The notes under the pieces were generated by a model, which did not search any database, was not told the DNA's origin, and was given only the letters and a program-made list of their open reading frames with translations. From positions 3,920,799 through 3,984,798 of the forward strand of contig NZ_CP012373.2 of the NCBI RefSeq assembly GCF_001305575.3: a stretch of DNA of 64,000 bases, in the 5' to 3' direction. The first letter of the stretch is position 1. Every line of letters begins with the position of its first letter. The DNA comes from Beggiatoa leptomitoformis. Lineage in GTDB: Bacteria; Pseudomonadota; Gammaproteobacteria; Beggiatoales; Beggiatoaceae. Below are positions 1-10,391 of the stretch, piece by piece. The position numbers and the translations under genes were made by a program.

Positions 1-1
1 A

Positions 2-283
2 CGTGACGGCTTAACCCCGCAAGACCGCGCACGGATGAAAGATGAATACTCAGAAGCAGAATTACGCGAGAAAGAGAAAGCGGAAGACTTCAAAAAAGGG
101 CAGGAGAAAGGACGACAAGAAGGACGTGACGAAGGTATCGAAATCGGAATTGAAAAGGGAATTGAAAAAGGGATTGAAAAAGGGAAACTAGAAATAGCCA
201 AGAACTTACTAGCCCAAGGATTGCCAGTTGAATTAATAGAACAAACCACGGGGATTTCTCGGCAACTTTTTTTAACCGATTAA
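2..283 (+). CDS. C-terminal end of an Rpn-family nuclease, cut by window start
   Basis: The reading frame is open from base 2 and ends in a TAA at 281-283. Its residues RDGLTPQDRARMKDEYSEAE and the rest of the tail repeat, almost identically, the C-terminus of the next gene, so this is the end of a tandem paralogue whose catalytic N-terminal part lies before the window. The internal ATG at 35 is probably not a true start. The tail is rich in G-I-E-K units; this copy has more of them than the neighbour. It ends with the same IAKNLLAQGLPVELIEQTTG block that closes Rpn-type proteins. It is 13 bp from the downstream gene. The function of the tail is not known to me. Confidence 0.75.
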   Translation, partial: RDGLTPQDRARMKDEYSEAELREKEKAEDFKKGQEKGRQEGRDEGIEIGIEKGIEKGIEKGKLEIAKNLLAQGLPVELIEQTTGISRQLFLTD

Positions 284-296
284 TGGAGAAAAAACC

Positions 297-1127
297 ATGC
301 AAGTCGCCTCATTACGTTACGAAGTGATTTTTAAAAAAGCTTTTTGCGATGTAGAAGTGTTTAAAGCCTTTGTAAAAGATTTTCTGGGCATTGATTTAAA
401 AATAGACAAAGTCGAAACAGAAAAGAAATATGAAAAACCGATAGGGAATGTCGATTCGCGTTTTGACTTACACGCCGAAGATTTAGAAAATCGTGTCATC
501 GTCGATATTCAACATCGGCGTTATCCCGACCATTACGACCGTTTTTTACACTACCACTGTGCGGCACTATTACAACAAGTGGAAAATGCAAAAAATTATT
601 CTCCAAACTTAACTGTTTTTACCATCGTTGTTTCCACCTCTGGCACAAAAGAAGATGTTGCGATGGCAGAAATCAACTTTGACCCTATTGATTGCTTTAC
701 TAAAAAAGCCTTGAATAAAATTCATCACCGCATTCTCTATATTTCGCCAAAACATGTTAATGAAAACACCCCCGAACCCTATCGCCAATGGTTAGAACTG
801 ATAAAAGACAGCTTAGACGAAGAAATAGATGAAACGATTTACCATAAACACGAAATTTTAAAAGTGGTGGATTTAATCAAACGTGACGGCTTAACCCCGC
901 AAGACCGCGCACGAATGAAAGATGAATACTCAGAAGCAGAATTACGCGAGAAAGAGAAAGCGGAAGACTTCAAAAAAGGGCAGGAGAAAGGACGTGACGA
1001 AGGTATCGAAATCGGAATTGAAAAAGGGAAACTAGAAATAGCCAAGAACTTACTAGCCCAAGGATTGCCAGTTGAATTAATAGAACAAACCACGGGGATT
1101 TCGCGGCAACTTTTCTTAAATGATTAG
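297..1127 (+). CDS. Rpn family PD-(D/E)XK nuclease / putative transposase
   Basis: 276 residues. The N-terminal two thirds resemble the Rpn (PDDEXK_2) group of recombination-promoting nucleases, which cut DNA and stimulate RecA-independent recombination in the E. coli members. Visible motifs are SRFDLHAEDLENRVIVDIQ, with the D and the D-I-Q in the place of the usual D...ExQ active site; the first acidic residue of the ExQ is Asp here. The last 70 residues are charged and contain EKGRDEGIEIGIEKG repeats, then the conserved closing block IAKNLLAQGLPVELIEQTTG. The start at 297 is set by GGAG at 285-288. It lies directly behind the remnant of a near-identical tail, so the two arose by tandem duplication. 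Substrate and role in the cell are inference from the family. Confidence 0.75.
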   Translation: MQVASLRYEVIFKKAFCDVEVFKAFVKDFLGIDLKIDKVETEKKYEKPIGNVDSRFDLHAEDLENRVIVDIQHRRYPDHYDRFLHYHCAALLQQVENAKNYSPNLTVFTIVVSTSGTKEDVAMAEINFDPIDCFTKKALNKIHHRILYISPKHVNENTPEPYRQWLELIKDSLDEEIDETIYHKHEILKVVDLIKRDGLTPQDRARMKDEYSEAELREKEKAEDFKKGQEKGRDEGIEIGIEKGKLEIAKNLLAQGLPVELIEQTTGISRQLFLND

Positions 1128-1182
1128 AGAGTACTAACAAATTACCGCTTCTTTAGCATGACTAATTTTTGATGATATACCC

Positions 1183-1222
1183 AGACGGATAACGCCGCTT
1201 CAGGTGGTATTATCCGTCTTTG
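1183..1222. terminator. Hairpin terminator between convergent genes
   Basis: The 10-bp arms AGACGGATAA (1183-1192) and TTATCCGTCT (1210-1219) pair perfectly, and the loop side adds further GCC/GGT pairing. It lies between the convergent Rpn gene and cysB and could end both transcripts, although the T-run is short. The ACGGATA stem recurs at 4639-4674 and 8226-8258. Confidence 0.6.
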
Positions 1223-1257
1223 TTCACACTCAATGATTCTAATCCAGATAAGTCTTG

Positions 1258-2418
<1,161 letters not shown>

Positions 2419-3315
2419 ATGACTCGCCAACTGACCCATTTAGAAATTTTGGAAAGCGAATCGATGCACATCATCCGTGAGGTGGTCGCCGAGTTTCGCA
2501 ATCCTGTAATGTTGTATTCCATCGGTAAAGATTCTAGCGTGATGTTACGTCTTGCCCAAAAGGCGTTTTATCCCGCGCCTATTCCCTTTCCCTTAATGCA
2601 CGTTGATACGGGTTATAAATTCAAGGAAATGATTGAATTTCGTGATGAATATACTCGTTCTATTGGTGCGCGTTTAATTGTTCATCGTAATGAAAAAGCA
2701 ATTAGTGAGGGTGCGCATCCGCAAAAACTGGGGGTAGCACGTTGTTGTGGCGCGTTAAAAACGGCTGCATTGCTTGAGGGTTTAGAAAAATACGGTTTCG
2801 ATGCTGCTTTTGGTGGTGCGCGACGTGATGAAGAACGTTCGCGGGCAAAAGAACGCATTTTCTCTTTCCGCGATGAGTTTGGACAGTGGGAACCACGCAA
2901 TCAGCGTCCTGAGTTATGGCATTTGTATAATGGACGAATTCATGAAGGTGAATCAGTGCGGGTTTTTCCGCTCTCTAATTGGACTGAAATGGATGTTTGG
3001 GAATACATTCTGCAAGAGAAAATCCCCATCGTACCATTATATTTTGCTAAAGAACGCCAGATGGTACAACGTGGAACAGCCTTAATCCCTGCTGATAATG
3101 TGCAGTTAGGCGAGCATGAAACGGTAGAAACGGTATTGTGTCGTTTTCGTACCTTAGGTTGCGCACCCTGCACGGGGGCGGTGCGTTCTGCTGCGGTGAC
3201 ATTGGAAGAAATTGTGGAAGAATCCGCAGTTGCAACGCGCAGCGAGCGGGAAACACGCATTATCGATCATGGCAATTCTTCAATGGAAGATAAGAAACGG
3301 GAAGGGTATTTCTAA
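2419..3315 (+). CDS. cysD: Sulfate adenylyltransferase subunit 2 (ATP sulfurylase small subunit)
   Basis: 298 residues, typical for CysD. The PP-loop [11 protein letters not shown] at residues 33-43 is the ATP pyrophosphatase signature of the PAPS-reductase/CysD fold, and ARCCGALKT and [20 protein letters not shown] are characteristic CysD segments. With CysN it makes adenosine 5'-phosphosulfate from ATP and sulfate in the cytoplasm. The stop codon overlaps the cysN start by one base (TAATG at 3313-3317), so translation is coupled and the heterodimer is made in step. No cysC, cysH or cysI is in the window. In sulfur oxidisers this pair normally serves assimilation, since the oxidative route uses Sat with AprAB. 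Confidence 0.95.
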   Translation: MTRQLTHLEILESESMHIIREVVAEFRNPVMLYSIGKDSSVMLRLAQKAFYPAPIPFPLMHVDTGYKFKEMIEFRDEYTRSIGARLIVHRNEKAISEGAHPQKLGVARCCGALKTAALLEGLEKYGFDAAFGGARRDEERSRAKERIFSFRDEFGQWEPRNQRPELWHLYNGRIHEGESVRVFPLSNWTEMDVWEYILQEKIPIVPLYFAKERQMVQRGTALIPADNVQLGEHETVETVLCRFRTLGCAPCTGAVRSAAVTLEEIVEESAVATRSERETRIIDHGNSSMEDKKREGYF

Positions 3316-4592
3316 TGAACGCACCGAGTGTGATTTTAAATACAACAAGTGGCTTATTGCGCTTTGCAACCTCAGGTAGCGTGGATGATGGTAAATCAAC
3401 GTTAATTGGTCGTTTATTAGTAGATACTAAAGGTATTTATGAAGACCAATTGCAAGCCGCGCAAAATTATCATGAGCGTAAAGGGGGTAAGGGCGTTGAT
3501 TTAGCTTTATTGACGGATGGGTTACAAGCAGAACGTGACCAAGGCATTACGATTGATGTCGCTTATCGCTATTTTTCCACACCTCGCCGTAAATTTATTA
3601 TTGCGGATACACCGGGGCATGAGCAATACACGCGAAATATGGTAACAGGCGCAAGTACTGCGGATTTAGCCATTATTCTTATCGATGCGCGTAAGGGGAT
3701 TTTGCCACAATCGCGTCGTCATGCCTGTATTTCGCATTTATTGGAAATTCCACATATCCTTGTTGCTATTAATAAAATGGATTTGGTGGATTATTCAGAA
3801 GCAGTTTATAATCAAATTGTTGCAGATTTTAAAGTTTTCGCCGCAAAGTTAGGGTTGCATGATGTACATTACATTCCTATTTCTGCCTTAAATGGGGATA
3901 TGGTGGTAACGCGCGATAATAATATGCCTTGGTATCAAGGAAATACTTTATTAGGGACATTGGAAAATGTATCCATCGCTCGTGATTTAACCGCGCACCC
4001 GTTTCGCTTTCCTGTACAGGTTGTTAATCGGCCACAAGGGGAAGAATTGCACGATTTTCGGGGTTACATGGGGCGGATAGAATCGGGTGTGATTGCCGTT
4101 GGCGATGCTATCACGGTTCAACCCAGTGGTATGACCAGTAAAATTAAAGCGATTTATACGGGACAAGGAGAAGCCGATTTTGCTTTTGCCCCGCAATCGG
4201 TAACGCTGACTTTAACCGATGAACGAGATATTTCGCGTGGCGATATGTTGGTAAAAACGGGCGATACGCCACAGGTAGAAAAGCAATTTCAAGCAAAAAT
4301 TTGTTGGTTAGATAATTCTCCTTTAGATTTCAGCAAGAAATATTGGATTAAACACACGACTCAAACGGTGCGCGGTGTTATTCATCAACTGCATTACAGT
4401 TTAGACATTCATTCGTTAGAACAAAAAGAGATTGTTGGTAATACCTTACAAATGAATGAAATTGGGTTGGTTTCGCTAAAGCTTTTAAAACCGTTGATTA
4501 TTGATGCTTATTCTCATAATCGTGGCACGGGGAGCTTTATTGTGATTGATAGTGATACGAATAATACCGTTGCCGCAGGAATGATTGTTTAA
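3315..4592 (+). CDS. cysN: Sulfate adenylyltransferase subunit 1 (GTPase)
   Basis: 425 residues. All GTPase motifs are present: P-loop GSVDDGKS at residues 21-28, switch region RDQGITIDVAYRYF, DTPGHE at 98-103 and NKMD at 153-156. Two beta-barrel domains of the EF-Tu type follow. The protein uses GTP hydrolysis to drive APS formation by CysD. It is shorter than E. coli CysN (about 475) and carries no fused CysC kinase domain. It is translationally coupled to cysD and ends just before a strong hairpin. Confidence 0.95.
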   Translation: MNAPSVILNTTSGLLRFATSGSVDDGKSTLIGRLLVDTKGIYEDQLQAAQNYHERKGGKGVDLALLTDGLQAERDQGITIDVAYRYFSTPRRKFIIADTPGHEQYTRNMVTGASTADLAIILIDARKGILPQSRRHACISHLLEIPHILVAINKMDLVDYSEAVYNQIVADFKVFAAKLGLHDVHYIPISALNGDMVVTRDNNMPWYQGNTLLGTLENVSIARDLTAHPFRFPVQVVNRPQGEELHDFRGYMGRIESGVIAVGDAITVQPSGMTSKIKAIYTGQGEADFAFAPQSVTLTLTDERDISRGDMLVKTGDTPQVEKQFQAKICWLDNSPLDFSKKYWIKHTTQTVRGVIHQLHYSLDIHSLEQKEIVGNTLQMNEIGLVSLKLLKPLIIDAYSHNRGTGSFIVIDSDTNNTVAAGMIV

Positions 4593-4638
4593 GATTATGG
4601 TTTTAATCAGAATTAGGTGTTTTTACGGATAGTTCTGA

Positions 4639-4674
4639 ACGGATACTACCATTAAAAAAAGTGGTGGTATCCGT
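4639..4674. terminator. Terminator hairpin after cysN
   Basis: The arms 4639-4651 (ACGGATACTACCA) and 4662-4674 (TGGTGGTATCCGT) pair over 13 positions with one G-T pair, around an A-rich loop. It lies between the convergent cysN and nnr. The stem is a close relative of those at 1183 and 8226. Confidence 0.65.
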
Positions 4675-4707
4675 GCGGTTTTGTAAATCTTGGTTCGGAT
4701 AATCTGT

Positions 4708-6213
4708 TTAATCCGTTTGTTGTAACTCGGGATTTACAAAATAACGTAACCAAGGCAACAAATCGCTGGGTAATAGACCTCTTTCGCCTTCTAATGCGGC
4801 TTTGTCCCCTGCTTTACCATGTAAACACACGCCTAAATGTGCCGCTTGTAAAGTGGAAAATCCTTGTGCTAATAATCCGACTATAACCCCTGTCAGTACG
4901 TCTCCCATACCACCGGTTGCCATGCCGGGATTACCTGCGGTACAAATATTGATTTGTCCTTGTGTATCCGCAATTAATGTTCCCGCGCCTTTTAACACAC
5001 AAATATTTCCAAAACGCAGTTGTAGGGCTTGCACAGCGGCAAAGCGGTCAGATTCTACTTCATCAGTGCTTAAATGCAGTAGTCTGGCAGCCTCTCCAGA
5101 ATGGGGGGTAATAACGCTGTTGCTAAAACGAAAGGGTGAATGTGCTAATAAATTCAGTGCATCTGCATCAACAACAATGGGTTTATCGGTGTGGCGCACC
5201 GCTTCTAACATCTCTTTTGCCCATTGCCCTTGTCCTAAGCCTGTACCAATCGCCACTACATCCGCTTGTTCTAGTAAAGTTTTAAGTTCTTTGGCTGTTT
5301 CAACGCCATGACACATAATTTCAGGACGGGTTAGGTTTAGCATATCTGCATGTGCGGTGCGTGTCGCAATGCTGACTTTACCCGCACCCACGCGTCCTGC
5401 GGCTTCGGCGGCTAAGCGTGCCGCACCTGTCATACCGCGTTCGCCACCAATAATAAGGGCATGTCCAAACGCGCCTTTATGCGCATTACGAGGACGACGT
5501 TTAAAGGCCTCACGGCAAAGAATATCGGGGAGACGTGACACGGTATGGCGTACCTGTTTAAAAGTGGCTTCGGGAACTTGCAAGTCATCAAAATAAATTT
5601 TGCCACAATATTCAGGTCCATCCCCCGTAAATAAACCTTGTTTTAAACCAATAAAGCTGACTGTAATATCGGCTTTAATCGCTGTTCCCATTACTTTTCC
5701 CGTATCTGCTTGTAATCCAGAGGGAATATCTAGGGATAATACAGGGCAGGTACGCCGACTGACTGCGTCTATCACGTCGCGGAATTTACCTGCAACATCA
5801 CGGTCTAGTCCTGTACCAATTAAGGCATCAACAATAAGGTCGACAATGGAAAGTTTTTTTTCTGAAAAAACTTGTGGCGATAGTCCAACACTGAGCATGC
5901 CTTCAAAAGCGAGACGGGATTCACCTTTAAGCTGATTGGTATTTCCCAATTGCAATACTGTTACATCGTAGCCCGCAAGGTAGGCAAGACGGGCAACTAC
6001 ATAGCCGTCACCGCCATTATTGCCTGTGCCACAAAGCACGATAATACGTTTTGCTTTTGGGAAACAGGTTTGCATGACTTGAAATGCAGTACTGCCTGCA
6101 CGTTCCATTAAACAAATACCCGGTATTCCCATTTCTTCGATGGCAATACGGTCTAGTTCACGTACTTGGCTGGCACGGTATAATGGCAGAGGAAGTACGG
6201 ATTTATCTTTCAT
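4708..6213 (-). CDS. nnr: Bifunctional NAD(P)H-hydrate epimerase / ADP-dependent dehydratase
   Basis: 501 residues, the normal size of the fused YjeF protein. The N-terminal half (about 1-225) is the epimerase domain with the GTGNNGGDGYVVARL nucleotide-binding motif. The C-terminal half (about 235-495) is the ribokinase-like dehydratase with GTGLGQG, VVDADALN, TPHSGEAARLL and GNPGMATGGMGDVLTG. Together they repair the R- and S-hydrates of NADH and NADPH that form by damage or by GAPDH side reactions. In many gammaproteobacteria this gene neighbours tsaE and orn; here orn lies directly upstream on the same strand with a 92-bp gap. Confidence 0.93.
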   Translation of the reverse strand: MKDKSVLPLPLYRASQVRELDRIAIEEMGIPGICLMERAGSTAFQVMQTCFPKAKRIIVLCGTGNNGGDGYVVARLAYLAGYDVTVLQLGNTNQLKGESRLAFEGMLSVGLSPQVFSEKKLSIVDLIVDALIGTGLDRDVAGKFRDVIDAVSRRTCPVLSLDIPSGLQADTGKVMGTAIKADITVSFIGLKQGLFTGDGPEYCGKIYFDDLQVPEATFKQVRHTVSRLPDILCREAFKRRPRNAHKGAFGHALIIGGERGMTGAARLAAEAAGRVGAGKVSIATRTAHADMLNLTRPEIMCHGVETAKELKTLLEQADVVAIGTGLGQGQWAKEMLEAVRHTDKPIVVDADALNLLAHSPFRFSNSVITPHSGEAARLLHLSTDEVESDRFAAVQALQLRFGNICVLKGAGTLIADTQGQINICTAGNPGMATGGMGDVLTGVIVGLLAQGFSTLQAAHLGVCLHGKAGDKAALEGERGLLPSDLLPWLRYFVNPELQQTD

Positions 6214-6305
6214 GGTTTGCTCCTACACGAAAATCTTGCTGTCGTGCATTATTTGGTCGCTTGCGTCTGTCTCTGCAATGCCCGAAGTGACATAACACGC
6301 TATGT

Positions 6306-6854
6306 TTAAACAGGCAAACGCAAAAAATGTTCCCGATAATATTTTAATTCATTAATAGATTCATAAATATCTGACATAGCAAGATGTTGTGCAGTTTTGC
6401 TAAACTTGGGCAATTGAGGCATCCATCGCCGTGCTAATTCCTTTAGCGTACTGACATCTATTTGACGATAATGAAAATACTTTTCTAATGTGGGCATATA
6501 GGCATGTAAAAACAAACGGTCTTGACTGACTGTGTTGCCACAAATTGGCGATTTACCCGCAGGAACGTATTGTTGTAAAAATGCCAGTGTCATTTGTTCT
6601 GCGGTTGCTAAATCAATGGTACTTTCACGCACTCTTGTTACTAACCCCGACTCATTATGTTGGCGCGTATTCCATTCATCCATTGTGGCTAATAAGCTAT
6701 CAGGTTGATGAATAGCAATCACAGGGCCTTCAGCAACCAGATTTAAGTGAACATCGGTGATAACCGTTGCAATTTCAATAATGGATTCATGCGCTGGCTC
6801 TAAGCCTGTCATTTCCAAATCAATCCAAATTAAATGTGTTGGGTCTTGGGACAT
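6306..6854 (-). CDS. orn: Oligoribonuclease
   Basis: 182 residues, the usual length. DEDDh exonuclease motifs are clear: IDLEMTGL at residues 11-18 (Asp12, Glu14), [12 protein letters not shown] in the middle, and [11 protein letters not shown] near the end with the catalytic His and Asp. Orn degrades 2-5-nucleotide RNAs, including pGpG from c-di-GMP turnover, to mononucleotides in the cytoplasm. It is divergent from the M48 protease gene, with an 89-bp gap. Confidence 0.95.
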   Translation of the reverse strand: MSQDPTHLIWIDLEMTGLEPAHESIIEIATVITDVHLNLVAEGPVIAIHQPDSLLATMDEWNTRQHNESGLVTRVRESTIDLATAEQMTLAFLQQYVPAGKSPICGNTVSQDRLFLHAYMPTLEKYFHYRQIDVSTLKELARRWMPQLPKFSKTAQHLAMSDIYESINELKYYREHFLRLPV

Positions 6855-6943
6855 TATGCGAGTTACCTTTAACTTATATTAATTAATCCCTATTTTACCC
6901 TATACAATCGTTTCTATAGCGTCTAATTAAGAGAGTTTTATAC

Positions 6944-8188
6944 ATGAATGAATTAACCGTTGTATTTTTACTAGCCGTTATTGCGGGCGTAGGCTTGCAA
7001 TGGTGGCTTGCACAGCGACAAATTAAGATGGTGCAATCTAATAAAAACCAAGTTCCTACTTTATTTAAAGAAAAAATCGCGTTGTCCGAACACCAAACAG
7101 CAGGCACTTATACTGAAATTAAAACCCGTTTCGCACAAAAACTATTATTGTTAGAAACCGCTATTTTATTGGTTTGGACGGTTGGAGGGGGGTTAAATTT
7201 TTTAGACCATACATGGCGTGCAATGGGTTGGTCATCCTTATGGACAGGGGTTGCGGTTATCCTCAGTTTTATGCTGATTTCCTCACTGCTAGATTTACCC
7301 ATCAGTTGGTATCGAACTTTTCGAATTGAATCCACTTTTGGTTTTAACCGCATGAGTATGGAAACCTTTATTGCGGATACTTTAAAAGGCTTGGTTTTAT
7401 CGCTGGTTATTGCTGTTCCCTTATTAACCATCGTTTTATGGCTAATGGAATTTGCAGGTGCATTATGGTGGTTATGGGTTTGGTTTGTCTGGATAGGCTT
7501 TACATTACTAATGCTTATTGCTTACCCAACCTTTATCGCGCCGCTATTCAACAAATTTAAACCGTTAGAAGACAGTGAATTAAAACAACGAATAGATGGG
7601 CTATTACAACGCAATGGTTTTACCAGTGAAGGTATTTACGTCATGGACGGCTCGAAACGTTCTGGACATGGCAACGCCTATTTCACAGGTCTTGGTAAAC
7701 ATAAACAAATTGTTTTCTTTGACACTTTGCTAGAAGGATTAAATGTAGATGAAGTAGAAGCCGTTCTTGCGCATGAAGTAGGACATTTTAAACATAATCA
7801 CGTACAAAAACGTATGTTTTTTATGGGAATCATCAGCCTAAGTGGATTGGCTTTATTGGGCTGGTTAATACAACAAACGGCGTTTTATAATGCGTTTGGC
7901 ATCACAATGCCTAGCACTTACATGGCATTACTCCTATTCATGCTAATAATGCCTGTGTTTACCTTCTTTTTTAGTCCCTTATTCGCATGGGCGGCACGCA
8001 AACATGAATTTGAAGCAGACAGCTTTGCTGCTCAACAAGCAAGTGCCGACTGTTTAGTACAAGCCCTTGTGAAATTGTACAAAGAAAATGCCAACACACT
8101 CACGCCCGACCCTTTATATTCCGCCTTTTATGACTCACATCCCCCCGCGCCTGTACGCATTGCCCATTTAAACAGCGTAGGAAAATAA
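6944..8188 (+). CDS. M48-family membrane metalloprotease (Ste24/CAAX-protease-like)
   Basis: 414 residues. The zinc site HEVGH is at 277-281 and the third ligand lies in HEFEAD near 356, the M48 arrangement. Hydrophobic helices at the N-terminus, about 65-110, 150-200 and 290-345 fit the multi-span Ste24 architecture. Bacterial homologues are inner-membrane proteases. The enzyme is likely involved in envelope protein turnover, as bacteria lack CAAX prenylation; its natural substrate is unknown. A neighbouring orn gene is common for this family in gammaproteobacteria. The start ATG at 6944 follows GAGAG at 6930-6934. Confidence 0.88.
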   Translation: MNELTVVFLLAVIAGVGLQWWLAQRQIKMVQSNKNQVPTLFKEKIALSEHQTAGTYTEIKTRFAQKLLLLETAILLVWTVGGGLNFLDHTWRAMGWSSLWTGVAVILSFMLISSLLDLPISWYRTFRIESTFGFNRMSMETFIADTLKGLVLSLVIAVPLLTIVLWLMEFAGALWWLWVWFVWIGFTLLMLIAYPTFIAPLFNKFKPLEDSELKQRIDGLLQRNGFTSEGIYVMDGSKRSGHGNAYFTGLGKHKQIVFFDTLLEGLNVDEVEAVLAHEVGHFKHNHVQKRMFFMGIISLSGLALLGWLIQQTAFYNAFGITMPSTYMALLLFMLIMPVFTFFFSPLFAWAARKHEFEADSFAAQQASADCLVQALVKLYKENANTLTPDPLYSAFYDSHPPAPVRIAHLNSVGK

Positions 8189-8225
8189 TGGGCGGCCTAT
8201 GACAAATAAATAAAGGTCAAAGCCA

Positions 8226-8258
8226 ACGGATAACACTACTAAAAATAGTGCTATCCGT
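8226..8258. terminator. Terminator-like hairpin after M48 protease
   Basis: The arms ACGGATAACACTA (8226-8238) and TAGTGCTATCCGT (8246-8258) pair with a single mismatch and a 7-base loop. It sits in the 135-bp gap before the next gene. It belongs to the same ACGGATA stem family as 1183-1222 and 4639-4674. Confidence 0.6.
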
Positions 8259-8323
8259 GTTACTTTCACAACGGATTTACACTAAATAAATTTCGTCATG
8301 CAAACAAAATAAGAGTACATTCC

Positions 8324-9388
8324 ATGACACATAATAAACAGATTAAATTCATTTTCTTACTATTAAGTGTCTTCATCATTACCGCCTGCAATACCATCAG
8401 CTACTACGGGCAAGCCATGCAAGGACAAGTTGATATTTGGCAACGGATGCAACCCATAGAAAATGTCATAGCCCAAACCGACACCCCAACACGTTTAAAA
8501 CAACAACTGGCTGAAGTTCTTCAAATTCGCGCCTTTGCCAGTGATAAGCTATATTTACCAGACAATCCCAGCTACACCTTTTATGCTGATTTACAACGCC
8601 CTTACGTGGTTTGGAATGTTTTCGCTGCCGCGCCTTTTTCCATAAAACCGCAAGAATGGTGTTTTCTCGTCGTAGGCTGTGTCAGCTATCGAGGTTACTT
8701 TACCGAAGCGGATGCAAAACAAGCAGCAAGCGCATTACAAACAGAGGGATACGATGTTTATGTTGGAGGCATCGCCGCCTATTCAACACTAGGTTGGTTT
8801 ACCGACCCCTTATTAAACACCATGTTATCGTGGTCGCGAACACGCATTGCATCCGTCATTTTTCACGAATTATCCCATCAACTTTTATATATCCCCAATG
8901 ACACCGCTTTTAATGAAAGTTTTGCCATGACGGTAGAAACCATTGGTGTAGAACGTTGGTTAGCACAAAATGGGACACCTGCGGAATGGGAAAATTATCA
9001 ACAATATCGCCAGCGACGTGCCGATTTTATCGTTTTAATTCAACAAACACGCACAGATTTAGAACAGCTTTACCGTTCACCATTATCACAAGCAGATAAA
9101 ATCGCACAGAAAACACATATTTTTGCGCAACTACAAGCTAATTATCAACAAGTTAAACAACAAAAATGGGGAGGCTACGCAGGATATGATTTTTGGTTCG
9201 CAGAAACACTCAATAACGCTAAAATTACCTCAATATTGACTTATCAAGATTATATTCCCGCATTCACTACATTATTATCCGAAAAACAAGGCAATTTAGC
9301 TGAATTTTATCAAGCCGTTAAAACGCTATCACAATTGTCTGCTGAAGAACGTCAACAAACATTGAATGGACTGTTAGCTAGAAACTAA
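8324..9388 (+). CDS. Lipoprotein zinc aminopeptidase (DUF2265/PF10023-like)
   Basis: 354 residues. A lipoprotein signal ends in the lipobox ITAC, with Cys22 as the modified residue. The zinc motif HELSH is at 181-185, followed by NESFAMTVETIG, which supplies the next glutamate ligand. The segments CNTISYYGQAMQGQ and KLYLPDNPSYTFYADLQRPYVVWNVFAAAPFS are characteristic of the bacterial 'aminopeptidase' family PF10023. It probably acts at the periplasmic face of a membrane. The tail of this gene (from 9376) is the left boundary of the 1,071-bp duplication that follows; the final codons were copied to 10447. Confidence 0.85.
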   Translation: MTHNKQIKFIFLLLSVFIITACNTISYYGQAMQGQVDIWQRMQPIENVIAQTDTPTRLKQQLAEVLQIRAFASDKLYLPDNPSYTFYADLQRPYVVWNVFAAAPFSIKPQEWCFLVVGCVSYRGYFTEADAKQAASALQTEGYDVYVGGIAAYSTLGWFTDPLLNTMLSWSRTRIASVIFHELSHQLLYIPNDTAFNESFAMTVETIGVERWLAQNGTPAEWENYQQYRQRRADFIVLIQQTRTDLEQLYRSPLSQADKIAQKTHIFAQLQANYQQVKQQKWGGYAGYDFWFAETLNNAKITSILTYQDYIPAFTTLLSEKQGNLAEFYQAVKTLSQLSAEERQQTLNGLLARN

Positions 9389-9413
9389 ACTTAAAAACGC
9401 TTGCCGAGTCCAC

Positions 9414-10391
9414 TCAAGATAATTCATCGATTATTTTGATGGTTAAGCCCGTTACTTTTGCAATAGTCTCATGAGGAATACCTTCCTGTTTCAACTGCAA
9501 TGCAGTTAAACGAATCGCTGCATCTTTGCCTTTCTCCATACCTTCGGCAAGTCCTTTTTCAATCCCTTGAGCCAGCCCTTTCTCTATTCCTTCAGCCAGT
9601 CCCACCGCTTTGCCTTTTTCAACCCCTTCAGCTAATCCTTCAGCCAAACCCTCAGCTTTACCCTCATCAAAAGCCGTATCAATCACATTTTTTAAATCCC
9701 GATAGACTTTTAAACTTTCCTCATACTCCGCATATTCTTGGTCGGTATAATTTGCGATTTCTGCTTGTTCAAACAGCTTGCCGAATATCTTCTCTTGCAG
9801 TTTTTTCGGGCGGTTGGTTAAATTTTCTAAATTCCGTAAAATATATAGCCATTTGTCAAAATGCGTTTCTAATTCATTTTCAGTTTTGGTGAATTTGGGC
9901 ATTTCTAAATAGATATAAGTCAATTTGTCATAAAAGACTCTTTTGGTACTTTGGTCTATCAATTTAACTTCATGATGAAAAACGTCTTGGTCTTCTTTAT
10001 CCTCATCAAAGACAAAATCTAAAATGCCAACGGTATAAATTGCGTTTAATTTAAAATCCCATTGACCTTTTTCAGCTTGTTGTTGAATCGGAAACGTAGA
10101 GTAATAAATACTACGGTCTTTAAAATAGTTTTGTTTCGCCTTTTGTAATTCAACGATAAACCTTTCCCCGTATTCGTTTTCGCAATAAATATCAAAAATT
10201 GCTTTACGATTATCGATGTGTCGTCCAAGTTGTTCAGGAGGAAGATAAGTCAAGTCAATAATTTGTCCTGTCTTTTTCTGCAATAGCTCATTAAGAAAAT
10301 CGACAAGCAAGTCCTTATTTGGTTCACTCCCAAACAACTTTTTAAACCCAAAATCAGTAAAGGGGTTGATGTATTTGTCTTTTACGCGCAT
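9414..10391 (-). CDS. Rpn family PD-(D/E)XK nuclease (intact copy)
   Basis: 325 residues of the PDDEXK_2/Rpn type. The opening KYINPFTDFGFKKLFGSE is a family hallmark. The catalytic region reads IFDIYCENEYGERFIVELQ, with Asp and the E-L-Q of the nuclease fold, followed by YFKDRSIYY. The C-terminal 80 residues contain at least eight E-G-L-A / E-K-G units and then the closing block LKQEGIPHETIAKVTGLTIK. GAGGG upstream of the ATG (about 10397-10401) serves as ribosome site. A disrupted near-identical copy follows upstream. These proteins promote recombination and often multiply in genomes; its specific role here is not known. Confidence 0.85.
   Translation of the reverse strand: MRVKDKYINPFTDFGFKKLFGSEPNKDLLVDFLNELLQKKTGQIIDLTYLPPEQLGRHIDNRKAIFDIYCENEYGERFIVELQKAKQNYFKDRSIYYSTFPIQQQAEKGQWDFKLNAIYTVGILDFVFDEDKEDQDVFHHEVKLIDQSTKRVFYDKLTYIYLEMPKFTKTENELETHFDKWLYILRNLENLTNRPKKLQEKIFGKLFEQAEIANYTDQEYAEYEESLKVYRDLKNVIDTAFDEGKAEGLAEGLAEGVEKGKAVGLAEGIEKGLAQGIEKGLAEGMEKGKDAAIRLTALQLKQEGIPHETIAKVTGLTIKIIDELS

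Noticed and set aside
4802-5935. Several 80-170-residue ORFs on the plus strand
   Set aside because: All lie antisense to nnr, which has full motif support over its length; they have no recognisable domains.
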